DNA of 5,630 nt from Actinomycetes bacterium. GTDB taxonomy: Bacteria > Actinomycetota > Actinomycetes > Propionibacteriales > Nocardioidaceae. This document shows, in pieces, positions 1 through 5,602 of this stretch. The translations under genes and the position numbers were made by a program. The notes beneath the pieces are model-generated. The model did no database searches and had not been told where the DNA came from. It was given only the letters and a program-made list of their open reading frames with translations. The stretch lies in contig JAEZKN010000439.1 in assembly GCA_023415395.1 (NCBI GenBank), positions 1 to 5,630 of the forward strand. The letters are read 5' to 3'. Every line of letters starts with the position of its first letter. Position 1 is the stretch's first letter.

Positions 1-170
1 CCGACCACCCGCGCCAGTGTCTGCAGGTCCGCCCCGTGCTCCGCCACCTGTGCCGCCCTTCTCCACATCGCCCCACGTGATCCGCGCCACGTGGTGTCCC
101 ACCGTAGTCGTGCCGCAGAAACCTACGTCGCCCGCCGCCGCTGCGTTCGACTCCGGCGGACACGTTTTGG

Positions 171-192
171 TTGCGGGTGGGTTGCGGGTGGT
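171..192. repeat. 11-base tandem duplication
   Basis: TTGCGGGTGGG (171-181) is followed immediately by TTGCGGGTGGT (182-192), ten of eleven bases identical. The period is 11 rather than the 10 of the mraZ operator boxes, so although both copies contain GTGG I do not count them as MraZ sites. Function is unknown and the duplication may simply be slippage. Confidence 0.6.
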
Positions 193-200
193 CCGGCGAT

Positions 201-257
201 CCCACGCCCCACCCTCCACCCCACCTTCCACCCCACCACGCCCCACCCGCGCTCCCC
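201..257 (-). repeat. C-rich degenerate repeat; G-quadruplex-prone on the minus strand
   Basis: The plus strand has C runs at 201-203, 207-210, 212-214, 219-222, 231-234, 241-244, 246-248 and 254-257. On the minus strand these are G runs. The first four are separated by 3, 1 and 4 bases and the last four by 6, 1 and 5 bases, so each group meets the usual G3+N1-7 rule. Part of the block is a degenerate 12-base tandem repeat: CCCCACCCTCCA (207-218), CCCCACCTTCCA (219-230), CCCCACCACGCC (231-242). Quadruplex formation is inferred from pattern only, and in a very GC-rich genome such patterns also arise by chance. Confidence 0.5.
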
Positions 258-366
258 ACCGGTCCACCACCGGCCACCACCCGTGGCTGACCTGCGCAAA
301 CGCGGAGCGACGCGGGGGTGCGGCGACGCCGGAATCGCCCGGATCGGTGGGAAAGACACGCGTGAG

Positions 367-410
367 ATGGTTGACGGTGGGGGAAAGTGGCGTAGAGTGG
401 GGCGAAGTGG
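367..410 (+). promoter_or_regulatory. MraZ operator: GTGG boxes at exact 10-base period
   Basis: GTGG occurs at 377-380, 387-390, 397-400 and 407-410, exactly one helical turn apart. A degenerate ATGG lies one period upstream at 367-370. MraZ proteins are known to form ring-shaped oligomers that bind short TGGG- or GTG-type direct repeats at about 10-base spacing just upstream of mraZ. The array lies 46-79 bases before the mraZ start and covers the core promoter, so binding would be expected to block transcription. The periodicity is seen directly; binding by this MraZ is inferred from the family. Confidence 0.85.
371..398 (+). promoter_or_regulatory. Probable housekeeping-sigma promoter for mraZ
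   Basis: TTGACG (371-376) matches the -35 consensus at five of six positions. TAGAGT (393-398) gives a TAnnnT-type -10 after a 16-base spacer. Transcription would start near 404-406, leaving a leader of about 50 bases before mraZ. Both hexamers sit within the GTGG box array. No better promoter is visible elsewhere in the upstream region. Confidence 0.65.
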
Positions 411-443
411 AGGAAGTGCCCTCGTCTCCGGGCGGCGCGGACT

Positions 444-450
444 GGAGGTG
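444..450 (+). promoter_or_regulatory. Ribosome binding site of mraZ
   Basis: GGAGGTG lies five bases before the ATG at 456. It decides the start: the alternative ATG at 465 (giving MGTYTP) would be 14 bases from this site, which is too far. Confidence 0.85.
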
Positions 451-455
451 GCCCG

Positions 456-893
456 ATGTTCTTCATGGGCACCTACACCCCGAAGCTCGACGACAAGGGG
501 CGGCTCTTCCTCCCGGCGAAGTTCAGGGACCGACTCGCGGAGGGGCTCGTGGTGACACAAGGTCAGGAGAACTGCCTGGTCGTGTGGCCCACGGACGTCT
601 TCATGGAGGAGGCCCGCAGGGCCCAGAGCACGCCGCTGACGGTGCGGGGTGCGCGTGACTACGCGCGCATCCTCTTCGCCGGCGCGGACGAGGGCTCGCT
701 GGACAAGCAGGGCCGGATCGGCATCCAGGCCTCGCTGCGGGAGTACGCCGGGCTCGACCGTGACGTGGTCGTGATCGGGGTCATGGACCGCATCGAGATC
801 TGGAACCCGACCCGCTGGCAGGAGTACTCGGCCGGCGCCCAGGCGAAGTTCGCCGAGCTCGACGAGCAGCCCAACCCGGCGCAGCAGAACTAG
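456..893 (+). CDS. mraZ: Transcriptional regulator MraZ
   Basis: MraZ is a nucleoid-associated DNA-binding regulator that typically controls its own dcw operon. The 145-residue product matches the family length (about 140-150). It has two SpoVT/AbrB-like halves, each with the conserved D-x-x-x-R element: D12-R16 in the segment LDDKGRLFLPAKFRD, and D83-R87 in LDKQGRIGIQASLREYAGL. The start at 456 is supported by GGAGGTG at 444-450. The first residues, MFFMGTYTPKLD, carry an extra Met compared with the common MF(F/L)GTYTP opening, so ATG 465 is a less likely alternative. It is the first gene of the cluster and its promoter carries phased GTGG boxes, which implies autoregulation. The stop is TAG at 891-893. 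It is separated from rsmH by an unusually long interval holding an RNA element and a small gene. Confidence 0.97.
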   Translation: MFFMGTYTPKLDDKGRLFLPAKFRDRLAEGLVVTQGQENCLVVWPTDVFMEEARRAQSTPLTVRGARDYARILFAGADEGSLDKQGRIGIQASLREYAGLDRDVVVIGVMDRIEIWNPTRWQEYSAGAQAKFAELDEQPNPAQQN

Positions 894-897
894 CCGG

Positions 898-933
898 ACC
901 AGCAGCACCAGCGGCACCAGCAGGACCAGCGCC
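898..933 (+). repeat. Four-copy 9-base tandem repeat after mraZ
   Basis: Immediately after the mraZ stop come ACCAGCAGC, ACCAGCGGC, ACCAGCAGG and ACCAGCGCC (898-933). These are four head-to-tail copies sharing ACCAGC, with variation confined to the last three bases. No terminator-like hairpin with a T-run is visible between mraZ and the RNA element. The repeat is probably slippage-derived spacer; I see no coding role for it on either strand. Confidence 0.7.
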
Positions 934-968
934 ACAACAGCACAGCGATCCGCAGGACGAGGTCTCGA

Positions 969-1045
969 GCCCGCTCCCGCGTCACCTGGGGCACCTTCCC
1001 CGGTTCCAGGTGGCACTTCCCCTGGCAGCGGCCACGGGAGCGGGC
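969..1045 (+). ncRNA. Three-way-junction leader RNA, probable mraW RNA motif
   Basis: The RNA folds into three helices with perfect or near-perfect pairing. P1 pairs 969-979 with 1035-1045 (11 Watson-Crick pairs). P2 pairs 981-989 with 1006-1014 (seven perfect pairs plus a G-U and a G-C at the base) and can extend three pairs inward. P3 pairs TGGC 1023-1026 with GCCA 1031-1034 around AGCG and abuts P1. CTTCCCC occurs twice in unpaired positions: in the P2 loop (995-1001) and in the strand joining P2 to P3 (1016-1022). A published computationally discovered actinobacterial motif, the mraW RNA, lies upstream of mraW (rsmH) genes and has no established function. Location and architecture fit it, but the assignment is from memory, without a covariance model. 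The RNA ends 66 bases before the small membrane-protein gene and 226 before rsmH. Cis-regulation of downstream cell-wall genes is inferred. Confidence 0.75.
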
Positions 1046-1111
1046 AGGGACCTGGTCAGGCGGATCGCCACATTTTCCGGGACGAAGCACACAACGTGGG
1101 TCGAGGGTCGA

Positions 1112-1270
1112 ATGAGCATCGCGCAGCTTCCGGTCGAGGAGGAGGGCCCGGCACGCCGGGTCCGCCACCAGGCTCGGGACGCCGCCGCCCTGATGGCCTT
1201 CTCGGCGGCCGTCTCCGTCGGCGTCGCGGCCTGCTTCCTGCTCCTGGCCGTCCTGGCGCGTCAGGCCTGA
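1112..1270 (+). CDS. Small single-pass membrane protein, unknown function
   Basis: I do not recognise this 52-residue product. It has a charged, soluble N-terminus with acidic EEE at 9-11 and basic residues at 15-22, then one hydrophobic segment at about residues 25-48 (ALMAFSAAVSVGVAACFLLL and onward), and ends LARQA. About 92 percent of codons end in G or C, as expected for a real gene here. The ATG at 1112 has GAGGG at 1103-1107, four bases upstream, which is slightly close. The only earlier in-frame start is GTG 1010, which lies inside the structured RNA and is rejected. The stop TGA (1268-1270) is one base before the rsmH ATG, and rsmH has only a weak AGG of its own, so translational coupling is likely. 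The basic residues precede the helix, so an N-in orientation is predicted. A role in division or the envelope is suggested only by location. Confidence 0.7.
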   Translation: MSIAQLPVEEEGPARRVRHQARDAAALMAFSAAVSVGVAACFLLLAVLARQA

Positions 1271-1271
1271 C

Positions 1272-2231
1272 ATGAGCAGCCCCTCCCACGTCCCGGTCAT
1301 GCTCGACCGGGTCGTCGCCCTCCTGGCGCCTGCGCTCGAGCGCGAGGGCGCCGTGCTGGTCGACGCCACGCTCGGGCTCGGCGGCCACAGTGAGGCCGTG
1401 CTCCAGCGCTTCGACGCCGTCCGCGTGGTCGGCGTCGACCGGGACCCGCAGGCGCTGGCCCTGGCGGGCGAGCGGCTCGCGCCGTACGCCGAGCGCTTCA
1501 CCGGCGTGCACGCGGTCTACGACGAGATCCCCGAGGTCCTCGACGACCTGGGCCTGCCGTCGGTGGCCGGTGTGCTCTTCGACCTCGGCGTCTCCTCGAT
1601 GCAGCTCGACGTCCGCGAGCGGGGCTTCGCCTACGCCGAGGACGCGCCACTCGACATGCGGATGGGCAGCGAGGGCATGACCGCTGCGGACGTGCTCAAC
1701 ACCTACGAGGCGGCCGACCTGGCCCGCGTCCTGCGGGAGTACGGCGAGGAGAAGTTCGCCCGCAAGATCGCCGGTGCGGTCGTGCGCGAGCGGGCCAAGG
1801 AGCCGTTCACGACCTCGGCGCGCCTGGTCGAGCTGCTCTACGCCGAGATCCCGGCGCCCGCCCGGCGCACCGGTGGCCACCCGGCGAAGCGGACGTTCCA
1901 AGCGCTGCGCATGGAGGTCAACGACGAGCTCGCCGTCCTGCGCCGGGCGATCCCCGCCGCGATCGACGCGATCTCGGTCGGCGGCCGCGTCGTGGTCGAG
2001 TCCTACCACTCGCTGGAGGACCGGCTGGTCAAGCAGGCGTTCACGGCCGCCACGCGGTCCGACGTCCCGGAGGACCTGCCGTTCGTGCCCGAGGGGCACG
2101 AGCCGGCCCTCCGCCTGGTCACGCGGGGCGCCGAGAAGGCGACCCCGGAGGAGATCGACGAGAACCCGCGCGCAGCCTCGGTCCGGCTGCGGGCGATCGA
2201 GCGTGTCACCCAGGGAGGGGTTTCCGCATGA
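1272..2231 (+). CDS. rsmH: 16S rRNA (cytosine(1402)-N4)-methyltransferase RsmH
   Basis: RsmH (formerly MraW) uses S-adenosylmethionine to methylate N4 of C1402 in the 16S rRNA decoding centre. It acts in the cytoplasm. The 319-residue length is typical. Signatures in order: HVPVML near the N-terminus (6-11), the SAM-binding glycine loop DATLGLGGHS (31-40), GVDRDPQAL (54-62) after the second strand, LFDLGVSSMQLD (102-113), RGFAYAEDAPLDMRM (117-131), FARKIAGAVV (162-171), PAKRTFQALRMEVNDEL (204-220) and the family hallmark YHSLEDRLVK (245-254). The methyltransferase fold is interrupted by the helical insert between the LFDLGVSS and ALRMEVN regions, as is normal for the family. The ATG start follows the small upstream gene by one base and has only a weak AGG at 1263-1265, suggesting coupled translation. 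Its last codons overlap ftsL by ATGA. Confidence 0.98.
   Translation: MSSPSHVPVMLDRVVALLAPALEREGAVLVDATLGLGGHSEAVLQRFDAVRVVGVDRDPQALALAGERLAPYAERFTGVHAVYDEIPEVLDDLGLPSVAGVLFDLGVSSMQLDVRERGFAYAEDAPLDMRMGSEGMTAADVLNTYEAADLARVLREYGEEKFARKIAGAVVRERAKEPFTTSARLVELLYAEIPAPARRTGGHPAKRTFQALRMEVNDELAVLRRAIPAAIDAISVGGRVVVESYHSLEDRLVKQAFTAATRSDVPEDLPFVPEGHEPALRLVTRGAEKATPEEIDENPRAASVRLRAIERVTQGGVSA
2213..2220 (+). promoter_or_regulatory. Ribosome binding site of ftsL inside rsmH
   Basis: GGGAGGGG lies seven bases before the ftsL ATG at 2228, within the last codons of rsmH. It fixes the ftsL start at the ATGA overlap and is one of the strongest Shine-Dalgarno sequences in the window, in contrast to rsmH and ftsI. 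Confidence 0.8.
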
Positions 2232-2782
2232 GCAGCACTGCCGCACAGATCCGCACGAGGACGAGCCGGATCGCGGAGGTCGCCGTCGAGCGGGCCCGCC
2301 TCACCGTCGTCCCCCGGCGCCGCACCCGCGCCTCGCGGATGCCGTTCGTCGCCCTCGTCTCGATGGTGCTGCTCGGCGGCGTCGTCGGTCTCCTCCTCTT
2401 CAACACCTCCATGCAGCAGGCGTCGTTCGCGGCGACCGCCCTCGAGAGCCAGGCCAGCACCCTCACCGCGCGCCAGCAGGCGCTGGAGATGGACCTCGAC
2501 CGGCTGCGCAACCCGCAGCGCATCGCCAACGCGGCCGCGCGGCTGGGCATGGTGCAGTCGTGCAACCCGGCGTTCCTCCAGCTCGGCAGTGCGGAGGTGT
2601 CCGGTGAGCCGGTGGCGGCGGGCTCGTGCAACGCGCTACGGATCAACCCGCTCCCGCCGAAGAAGCCGGCCCTGCTGAACCCCTCGCCGACCATCGTCGA
2701 GGTCCCCGCCACCCAAACAACCCGCGACACGGGCCGTCAGAACCGCGGAAACGGGCCCGCGCGCGGCGAGAATCGCCGGTAG
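2228..2782 (+). CDS. ftsL: FtsL-like septum formation protein
   Basis: FtsL is a bitopic division protein that acts with FtsB and FtsQ to recruit and activate the FtsW-FtsI septal synthase. This 184-residue product has a basic cytoplasmic N-terminus (about 1-37, with RRRTR at 30-34), one transmembrane helix (about 39-58) and an extracytoplasmic heptad-like helix (about 63-95) leading into RNPQRIANAAARLGMVQ (94-110), a segment typical of actinobacterial FtsL. A Pro/Arg/Asn-rich tail (about 139-184) follows and is probably disordered. Two cysteines, C112 and C134, each in an SCN context, lie on the outer side and could form a disulfide. FtsL is poorly conserved in sequence, so the call rests on topology, the LGMV segment and its position between rsmH and ftsI. 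ATG 2228 overlaps the rsmH stop by ATGA and follows GGGAGGGG, implying coupling. Confidence 0.85.
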   Translation: MSSTAAQIRTRTSRIAEVAVERARLTVVPRRRTRASRMPFVALVSMVLLGGVVGLLLFNTSMQQASFAATALESQASTLTARQQALEMDLDRLRNPQRIANAAARLGMVQSCNPAFLQLGSAEVSGEPVAAGSCNALRINPLPPKKPALLNPSPTIVEVPATQTTRDTGRQNRGNGPARGENRR

Positions 2783-2836
2783 TCACACCCGTCCCACCAG
2801 CACCGTCGCCCGACCCGACAGCAGAAACGAGCAGCT

Positions 2837-4597
2837 GTGCCCCCGTCCCGCCCGCCGCGCGGCTCCCGCCGCGGATCGCCGCAGCTGCGGCTGCGCGTGG
2901 GGTTCGTGATCATCGCGATGGTGCTCTCGGTCTTCGGCGCCCGGCTGGTGCAGCTGCAGGGCCTCGATCCCAAGTCGTACGCCGCGATGGCGGCCGCCGA
3001 GGGTCTCGTGGAGGTCGACCTGCCGGCCGAGCGCGGCGACATCCTCGACCGCAACGGCGAGCCGTTGGCCGGCTCGATCAGCGGCCTGATGGTGATCGCC
3101 GACCCGGCGCTCACCAGCGAGCACGCGACCGAGCTCGCCCGGTTCCTCTACAAGCGTCTCGACGTCGACTACGCCTCGACGCTGGCGAAGCTGCGCGAGG
3201 AGGGGAGCCGCTACGAGTACATCGCCCGGCGGGTCCCGGCGACGCACGCGACCGAGGTGGTCGCGGCGGCCAAGCGGGCCGGCTACGAGGGGCTGTTCAC
3301 CCAGCGCGACCCGCTGCGCGACTACCCGGCCGGAGACGTCGCCTCCAACCTGATCGGCTTCCTGGGCACCGACGAGGCCCTCGCCGGCTTCGAGCGCACC
3401 TTCGACGACGTGCTCTCCGGCACCGACGGGTCGGCCCGCTACGAGGTCGGCGGCGGCAACCGCATCCCGCTGGGGGAGAACACCGTCACCAAGCCGGTCG
3501 ACGGGCAGGACCTGCAGACGACCATCGACCTGGACCTGCAGTGGTACGCCCAGCGGGTCCTGCGGCAGACCGTCGAGGACGCGCGCGCGGACTCGGGCTT
3601 CATCGTCGTGATGGACAGCCGCACGGGGGAGCTCCTGGCGCTGGCCGACGACCCGACCTACGACGCCAACGACCCCACCGACGCGCCCAAGGAGGACCTG
3701 GGCTCGCGGGCCATGCAGGACGTCTACGAGCCGGGCTCGGTCGAGAAGGTCCTCACGATGAGCGCGCTCCTCAACGAGGGCCTGGTCACCCCGCGGACCC
3801 GGATCACGGTGCCGCCCCAGCTGCAGCGCCAGGACCGGCCGATCAACGACTGGTTCCCGCACGAGACGATCCGGCTCACGCTGGCCGGCGTGCTCGCGAA
3901 GTCGTCGAACATCGGCACCGTCCTCGCCGCCGACAAGGTGTCCTCGGGCACCCTCTACGACTACCTGCGCCTCTTCGGGCTCGGCCAGCGCACCGGCATC
4001 GGCGTGCGCGGCGAGAGCCAGGGCCTGCTCCCCGCCAAGGGCGCGTGGACCCCGCAGATGAAGGACCGCATCGCCTTCGGCCAGACGCTGGCCGTCAACG
4101 GCGTGCAGATGGCCGCGGCCATCAACACCATCGCCAACGGTGGGGTCCGCGTCTCGCCGAGCCTGATCCAGGGCTCCGTCACCACCGAGGACGGCCGGGT
4201 GGTCGGCACCGACACCACCACCAAGCGGCGGGTGGTCAGCGAGGACGCGGCGCGCCAGACCGCGCTGATGATGGAGCGCGTGCTCGACCCCGAGGAGGGC
4301 GTCGCCCCCGGCGCCGCCGTGCCGGGCTACCGCGTCGCCGGCAAGACCGGCACCGCCCAGGCCACCGGCGAGGAGTGCGGCTGCTACGACGGCACCTTCG
4401 ACGTCTCCTTCGCCGGCTTCGCGCCCGCCGACGACCCGCGCTTCACCGTCTACGTCGTCGTCAAGAATCCCGGCAACGGCGGTGGCGGCGGCTCGGTCGC
4501 CGGTCCCGCCTTCGCCAAGGTCATGAGCTACGCGCTCAAGCGGTACGCCGTCCCGCCCACTGGGACGCGGCCCTCGCGACTCCCCGTGGAGTGGTGA
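2837..4597 (+). CDS. ftsI: Septal peptidoglycan transpeptidase FtsI (class B PBP)
   Basis: FtsI (PBP3, called PbpB in some actinobacteria) crosslinks peptidoglycan at the division septum. The 586-residue protein has a short basic cytoplasmic end, a membrane anchor (about 20-36, VGFVIIAMVLSVF), then the class B N-terminal dimerisation/pedestal region containing AERGDILDRNGEPLA (64-78). The transpeptidase domain covers roughly 220-570: active-site YEPGSVEK with S301 and K304, the SxN motif S356-S357-N358, and K503-T504-G505. A C-x-C pair (C514, C516) follows the KTG box, as in many actinobacterial homologues. There are no PASTA repeats. The frame opens at the ftsL stop and the only start codon before the membrane segment is GTG 2837. 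No clear Shine-Dalgarno precedes it, so initiation may be weak or coupled to ftsL, 54 bases upstream. Beta-lactam targeting is general family knowledge. Confidence 0.97.
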   Translation: MPPSRPPRGSRRGSPQLRLRVGFVIIAMVLSVFGARLVQLQGLDPKSYAAMAAAEGLVEVDLPAERGDILDRNGEPLAGSISGLMVIADPALTSEHATELARFLYKRLDVDYASTLAKLREEGSRYEYIARRVPATHATEVVAAAKRAGYEGLFTQRDPLRDYPAGDVASNLIGFLGTDEALAGFERTFDDVLSGTDGSARYEVGGGNRIPLGENTVTKPVDGQDLQTTIDLDLQWYAQRVLRQTVEDARADSGFIVVMDSRTGELLALADDPTYDANDPTDAPKEDLGSRAMQDVYEPGSVEKVLTMSALLNEGLVTPRTRITVPPQLQRQDRPINDWFPHETIRLTLAGVLAKSSNIGTVLAADKVSSGTLYDYLRLFGLGQRTGIGVRGESQGLLPAKGAWTPQMKDRIAFGQTLAVNGVQMAAAINTIANGGVRVSPSLIQGSVTTEDGRVVGTDTTTKRRVVSEDAARQTALMMERVLDPEEGVAPGAAVPGYRVAGKTGTAQATGEECGCYDGTFDVSFAGFAPADDPRFTVYVVVKNPGNGGGGGSVAGPAFAKVMSYALKRYAVPPTGTRPSRLPVEW

Positions 4598-4620
4598 GGG
4601 ACCACGAGGGATAGGTTCAC

Positions 4621-5602
4621 GTGGTGAGCGACTCCACCCGGCCCACGAGCCCCCCGCGGACGCCGCTCGCGACCCTCGCGGAGTGGCTCGACGCCGACGT
4701 GCGCGGGGACGTGAGCGCCGTCACCGTCAGCGGCCTGTCGCTGTCCTCGCAGCGCGTCCGCGCCGGTGACCTCTACGCCGCCCTGCCCGGTGCCCGGGCG
4801 CACGGCATCGACTTCGCCGACGCCGCCGTCGGGTCCGGCGCGGTGGCGGTCCTGACGGACCCCGCCGGGGCCGAGCGTGCGACCGTCGACGTCCCGGTGC
4901 TGGTCGTCGAGTCTCCGCGGGCGGTGCTCGGCCGGCTCGCCGCCCTCGTCTACGACGAGCCCGCGAGCGCGATGCGGATGATCGGCGTCACCGGCACCCA
5001 GGGCAAGACGACCACCACGCGCCTGCTCGAGAGCGGCCTGGCCGCCGCGGGGGTGACCGCCGCGGCGATCGGCACCGTCGGCACCCGCGTCGCCGGCGAG
5101 GACGTCAGGACCACGCTCACCACCCCCGAGGCGCCCGACCTGCACGGGCTCTTCGCGATGATGCGTGAGCGCGGCGTCGCGGCCTGCGCGATGGAGGTCT
5201 CCAGCCACGCGCTGGTGATGGGGCGCGTCGACGGCGTCGTCTTCGACGTCGCGGTCTTCCTCAACCTGGGCCGCGACCACCTCGACTTCCACGCGGACGT
5301 CGAGGACTACTACCGCGCCAAGGCCTCGCTCCTCACCCCCGAGCGCGCCCGTCTGGCGCTGGTCAACATCGACGACGAGCACGGCCGCCGGCTGGTCGGC
5401 GAGACCGTGCTCCCGGTGCGCACCTTCAGCGCTCGGCCGAGCACGATGCCGGGCAGCGCGAGCGGCGACGCGGACTGGCGGGTCGAGGACGTGGAGCTGC
5501 GCGCCGACGGGTCCACGTTCACGGTCGTCACGCCGGACGGTGCCCGCCTGCCGGCAGGCTGCCCGCTCGCCGGCGACTTCAACGTGGCCAACACCCTCGC
5601 GG
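4621..5602 (+). CDS. murE: UDP-MurNAc-tripeptide synthetase MurE, 3' end missing
   Basis: MurE is the cytoplasmic ATP-dependent ligase that adds the third residue (a diaminopimelate isomer in most actinobacteria) to UDP-MurNAc-L-Ala-D-Glu. About 327 residues are present of a usual ~500. Counting from GTG 4624: N-terminal uridine-binding domain (about 14-110, including SLSSQRVRAGDLYAALPG), P-loop GVTGTQGKTTTT (121-132), TTPEAPDLH (166-174), MEVSSHAL (190-197), NLGRDHLDFH (214-223), the probable carbamylated lysine K233 in YRAKASLL, and GDFNVANTLA (317-326) at the truncation. The C-terminal domain holding the DNPR-type amino-acid specificity motif is missing, so the substrate isomer cannot be read. 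The start is GTG 4621 or GTG 4624. GAGGG at 4606-4610 favours 4621, while AGG at 4613-4615 suits 4624. The frame stays open into adapter sequence, producing a false tail VSYTPSPS. Confidence 0.95.

Larger units (their letters stand above)
1..366. other. Upstream intergenic region with no supported gene
   Basis: No convincing gene is visible in this stretch. Open frames crossing it give low-complexity Pro/Arg/His-rich translations, and some run through the mraZ promoter and start in the wrong frame. The content is short repeats: two CACGTG palindromes (74-79 and 88-93), an 11-base tandem duplication (171-192), and a C-rich block with CCAC words (about 201-280). On the minus strand an ATG at 68-66 opens a frame that leaves the window at position 1 with mostly G/C third positions. 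It could be the first 22 codons of a divergent gene, but it is too short and lacks a clear ribosome binding site, so I do not call it. Confidence 0.6.

Noticed and set aside
1..68. Possible 5' part of a minus-strand gene starting at ATG 68-66 (MWRRAAQVAEHGADLQTLARVV)
   Set aside because: Third positions are mostly G/C and the peptide looks plausible, but only 22 codons are visible, no clear ribosome binding site precedes the ATG and I recognise no family. The sequence before position 1 is needed to decide.
74..94. Two CACGTG palindromes 14 bases apart
   Set aside because: They resemble operator half-sites, but CACGTG is frequent in GC-rich DNA and no gene or promoter can be tied to them.
1059..1076. 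GGCG-GAT-CGCC hairpin followed by ACATTTT as an attenuator or terminator
   Set aside because: The stem is only four pairs and the T run is four bases and displaced, too weak for an intrinsic terminator. I also saw no alternative pairing with the upstream junction RNA that would make it a switch.
1056..2246. Long minus-strand open frame of about 396 codons opposite rsmH
   Set aside because: Long antisense frames are expected opposite real genes at this GC content. The translation is low-complexity Arg/Gly/Val-rich, and rsmH on the plus strand has all its family motifs.
4373..4388. C-x-C pair in FtsI as an unusual metal or redox site
   Set aside because: A Cys-x-Cys just after the KTG box is common in actinobacterial FtsI/PbpB proteins as I recall them, so it is ordinary for the lineage.
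2626..4614. Long plus-strand frame of about 662 codons overlapping ftsI
   Set aside because: It is a shifted reading of ftsL/ftsI with Arg/Pro/Ala/Gly-rich sequence and no domains, while ftsI carries the SxxK, SxN and KTG motifs in its own frame.
4528..5382. Minus-strand open frame of about 284 codons opposite murE
   Set aside because: It is antisense to the MurE P-loop and DHLDFH motifs, with an Asp/Arg/Gly/Val-rich translation and no recognisable domain.
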